A stretch of DNA of 64,000 nucleotides from Musa acuminata AAA Group (Eukaryota; Streptophyta; Magnoliopsida; Zingiberales; Musaceae): NCBI RefSeq assembly GCF_036884655.1, contig NC_088330.1:29459501-29523500 (forward strand), given 5' to 3'. Shown piece after piece: positions 60,905 through 64,000 of this stretch; the first letter of the stretch is position 1, and every line of letters starts with the position of its first letter. Made by a program: the position numbers and the translations under genes. The notes under the pieces are model-generated. The model was given only the letters and a program-made list of their open reading frames with translations. It was not told where the DNA came from and did not search any database.

Positions 60905-62395
60905 CGAGGGGGGGGGGGTGGGAGTGGTGGGAGGGTGTGAATTAGTGTAATATTATTTTTAATCATTTTAAAGCTTGATAAATAAATTAACCTATTTTAG
61001 AAATTCAATTGATTAAGTTAGAGTTACGAGTAAAAAGAATAAAACTAGGTCACAAGTAAAAAGAGGCAAATCAATTTATAGTGATTCAGTCTTCCTGACA
61101 TACATTACTCCTGATTCCTTTTTCCTCGAGGCCTCCAATTTTCACTATCGACCTTCTCTCCAATAGATGAAGATTAACTACCATTGTTACTACTAATTAT
61201 AGGTGTCATACAAGTCAATTATGTGAGTGATGACACGTGTGATACACTACACAATTTCTTTTGGTTATTATTATTATGATAATTTCTTACTTTATATTGG
61301 ATGATGGATATATATTGTGATATCATTAGATCTATACAATGGGAATTAGATCATTATGAGATCATAATAATAAGACCAATTCCATTTTAAACATAGATTC
61401 TAAATATTCCTAGTCATATGTTACTCGAGAGAGATATCGAGATAATCGAACATACCGGTATGCTATATACTTGTCTATATGATGGGGGTAGCTGGTCTTA
61501 TAACTGCATATGTGTGGACATTAGAGATATAGTACAGGTGCTCATCGGAGAATGAGTTCACTAAATGATTCACTTGTAGAATATTAGATGGTTAATGATA
61601 CCTCATTGTTAGATAATAATTTTGTAGTTCCAATTGTGTATCTGATCCTTAAACTTGAGATACCAAGGATGCCTTGTTTAAGTACTTCATTCTTTGATAC
61701 CAGACTTATAGGTTTGAAAGTTCCGAATCTAGTACAGATGATCATTGGGAATGCTAGTCATAGGTGCCCTACAAGCCAATCACATGAGCGATGACACGTG
61801 TGACATGACACATACTCTTTTTATTTATTATTTATTTAATATTTTTCTCACTCTAGCAGTACCACCGCCTACTTAGGGCAATATTATTGTCGGGATTTCT
61901 AAAAAAGTATAATTCATGCTTTTCAGCTCTTAAGCGGTACCATTGCTTGGGTATGGCAGTACCACCACCTAGGCCTGATAGTATCATCACCCAACCCAAC
62001 CCTAAGTCATTGAATTAACCTTCCAATAGGCCTAACTTGACCTTGGTTCAGGCCCAATGGACTCCTAATCAAATTGGCATGGTTACGCATCAAAACTAAT
62101 TCAATTAGACTCTAAACGACTTTGATCGAGACTTAACAACTCTGATTACAATCATGAAGCCTTCAGTATGTTGTCTGACATATCATCTGTTCATCCGGTA
62201 CTTCATTCGAATCTCCAACGCATTGTCCTTTTTTTTCGGTGTATTGCTCGATCTATCGGCATGTTGACCTCTCACAACATCCGATTTTCTTAGCGCAATA
62301 CCTGATCTTTTTGACCTGATGTCCAATCTCTAACATGATGCTCTCCGATCCAATGTCTGATTCTCTTACTTCAATGATTTACCTTTCAATGGTTC
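60905..62395 (-). mobile_element. Reverse copy of the poly-C LTR family, interrupted
   Basis: It begins with a poly-G tract (60908-60918), the mirror of the poly-C end of the solo LTR at 17301-18623. It then follows that LTR on the minus strand ('tatagtgattcag', 'ctcgaggcctccaa', GGTACCATT / AGTACCACC repeats, 'gtattgctcgatctatcgg'). A block at about 61201-61840 breaks it. Confidence 0.65.
61201..61803 (+). repeat. Direct repeat pair, 560 bp apart
   Basis: About 43 bp at 61201 (AGGTGTCATACAAGTCAATT...GACACGTGTGA) recurs at 61761 with a few changes. They bracket the block inserted in the reverse LTR copy and may be ends of a small LTR-type or duplicated unit. Confidence 0.75.
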
Positions 62396-62788
62396 AAGTC
62401 CATGATTGATTCTCCTTTAAACATAGACTCTAAATAATCTTGGTCATAGGTTACTCAAGAGGGATATCGAGATAACTAGATAGATTGGTGTATTGTATAC
62501 TCGTCCATAAAATAGAGATAGTTGGTCTTATAGCTGCTCGTGTGGGGATACTATGGATACAGTGCAAGTGCTCATTGGAGAATGAATTCACTAATTGATC
62601 TGCTTATGGAATATTGGATGATTGATGATATCTCATTGTTAGATAGTGATTCTGTTATCCCAATGGTATACTTGGTCCTTAAACTTGAGACATCGAGGAT
62701 GTCTTGTATAAATATTTCATTCTTTGATACCAGACTTATAGGACTAGAAGTTTCAAATCTAGTATAATTGGTTATAGAGAGTGATAAC
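61386..62788 (+). repeat. Two 373-bp direct repeats, 1030 bp apart
   Basis: 61386-61758 and 62416-62788 align without gaps at both ends (TTTAAACATAGA..CTAAAT to AATCTAGTA). Shared phrases include TTCTTTGATACCAGACTTAT. Identity looks around 80 percent by eye. Confidence 0.85.
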
Positions 62789-63836
62789 CAACCTTACGAG
62801 GGCTATTGAGTGTCGATAGTGGATCATTCACTCTCAGCGTCATGAGATAAATATCTCATGTATTGCTTAAATAAATCCTTGGCTAGGGTCATTCGGATTA
62901 AGAGAGAAAGAGTTCTCTGGGAGAATTCGATTAGAGCGAGACTCAAGTAGAAATCGTATGGGCCTAACAAAACCATGCCCAGAATATGGTCTTTAGGATA
63001 TTAGATACATGAGAGACTATAGATATATGGTAATTGAGGATAGATAAGTCTATTGGATTAAATTCCCCTTTATCGTTTGAGGACTAGGATATAGTGGCTT
63101 AGTACATTTACAGTCGATGAGTCGAGTGAATTATTATGGAGATAATAATTCACTAAGCCAAAAAGAGTTCTAATAGATATGACTCACGACCATCTCGTTA
63201 TTGGGCTAAGAGGATCATACACATATGATAAGTGTTACGACAAGTAAATGTTCAGATATGAGATATCCATTGGAACCACTATCTTATTGGATATCCAATA
63301 AGCCCATGAATTATTGGATCTTATAGATGAGATCCAATAAGAGCCAATGAGAGATTATTGGGTAGAGATCTACTAATCTAAGAGGCCTGAATAGTTGGAT
63401 GAAGATCCAGTACCCAATAGGGTAGGATCTGTTAGGGTTAAGTTAATAAGGGATCTTTACAAATAGGAGGGAACTAAAGTATCATAAGCTAGGCCTTTTT
63501 GGCCATCACCTCTTATTCTCCTCTCCCCTTCTCCTCCTTAGCTAGTAGCCCCTATTTAGAGTGTATGGAGATTTGGGCAGCGATTTGAGGAGCGTCTTCG
63601 TAGCCCCTATCATGTGGATCATCGCTAGAGGAGAGGACATTTAACCTCCTTCATTTTCTCTCATAGATTTGTAGGATTTCGGGGGATATACGATATCCTT
63701 AGGTAAAACATATCTCTCTAATATATGCTATTGATTTTTGCACACCAATCTTTGCACGATAATAAAACCTTTTTGTGGAAATATGAGATTTTTTTTTATT
63801 CTTCCACTGCGCATGTGATGTCGCCCCTAGATTTCC
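62772..63836 (+). mobile_element. LTR-like unit of a retrotransposon
   Basis: TTATAGAGAGTGATAACCAA starts a unit of 1065 bp, containing a TATA-like TACAAATAGGAGGG near 63459 and a pyrimidine-rich leader, and ending GATGTCGCCCCTAGATTTCC. No coding region. By memory this resembles abundant LTRs in banana-type genomes. Confidence 0.55.
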
Positions 63837-64000
63837 TTATAGAGAATGACAACCAACCTTACGAAGGTAATTAAGTGTCAATAAAGAAATTTTACTCTCG
63901 GTATCATGAGAAAAATATCTCATGTATTCTCACTCAGGTAAATCCCTAGTCAAGGTCAATCGAATCATGATGAATCTAATAAGCATAAGATTCAGATTGA
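63837..64000 (+). repeat. Start of a second copy of the 1065-bp unit
   Basis: TTATAGAGAATGACAACCAA repeats the start of the unit at 62772 and follows it to the window end, showing a tandem arrangement. Confidence 0.8.

Noticed and set aside
1..64000. tRNA, rRNA, CRISPR array, riboswitch, bacterial origin
   Set aside because: I looked for their hallmark sequences by eye and saw none; the window is plant nuclear DNA.

Overview
The window reads as nuclear DNA of a monocot plant. The signs are spliced genes with GT-AG introns, plant-only families (a WNK kinase, an EPF-like peptide), GC-rich first exons set in AT-rich repeats, and Ty1/copia, Ty3/gypsy, LINE and hAT remnants. The LTR families look like those I associate with Zingiberales (banana/Ensete), but that is recollection and could not be tested here.

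Three host genes are supported, all on the + strand. (1) A complete 8-exon WNK kinase gene (8624-14725, 636 aa), with a GC-rich promoter and leader region upstream that carries upstream ORFs, and with a solo copia LTR in intron 3. (2) A 3-exon gene (29571-32921, 354 aa) for a degenerate 2-oxoglutarate/Fe(II)-oxygenase-like protein with a hydrophobic C-terminal tail. (3) A 3-exon EPF-like secreted cysteine-rich peptide gene of the EPFL4/5/6 type (56199-57515, 122 aa). Weaker gene-like pieces lie at 150-1244 (+, unrecognised exons) and 50307-50609 (-, a hydrophobic-leader ORF below a TATA box).

Repeats fill most of the rest. 2.5-4.4 kb holds a LINE remnant (DUF4283 then endonuclease). 15-26.8 kb is one degraded gypsy element split by two insertions: a 1.3-kb solo LTR (17301-18623), and a minus-strand copia element (20162-25974) that carries an antisense piece of an ER-type small heat-shock protein gene between its primer binding site and gag. 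The gypsy RT and integrase reading resumes on the far side of each insertion. Two more copia elements stand in tandem at 36311-43044 and 43891-48533, each with LTRs, PBS and target-site duplications, and with stops mostly at former Gln/Trp codons. Between them is an 850-bp purine-rich spacer that may be organelle-derived. 51.7-54.1 kb holds a hAT transposase remnant. 58.6-64 kb is a mosaic of a gypsy integrase fragment, LTR pieces and large direct repeats.

The three genes share no obvious pathway. WNK kinases and EPFL peptides both act in plant signalling, but nothing in the sequence links them here. No rRNA, tRNA, CRISPR array or bacterial-type operon was seen.
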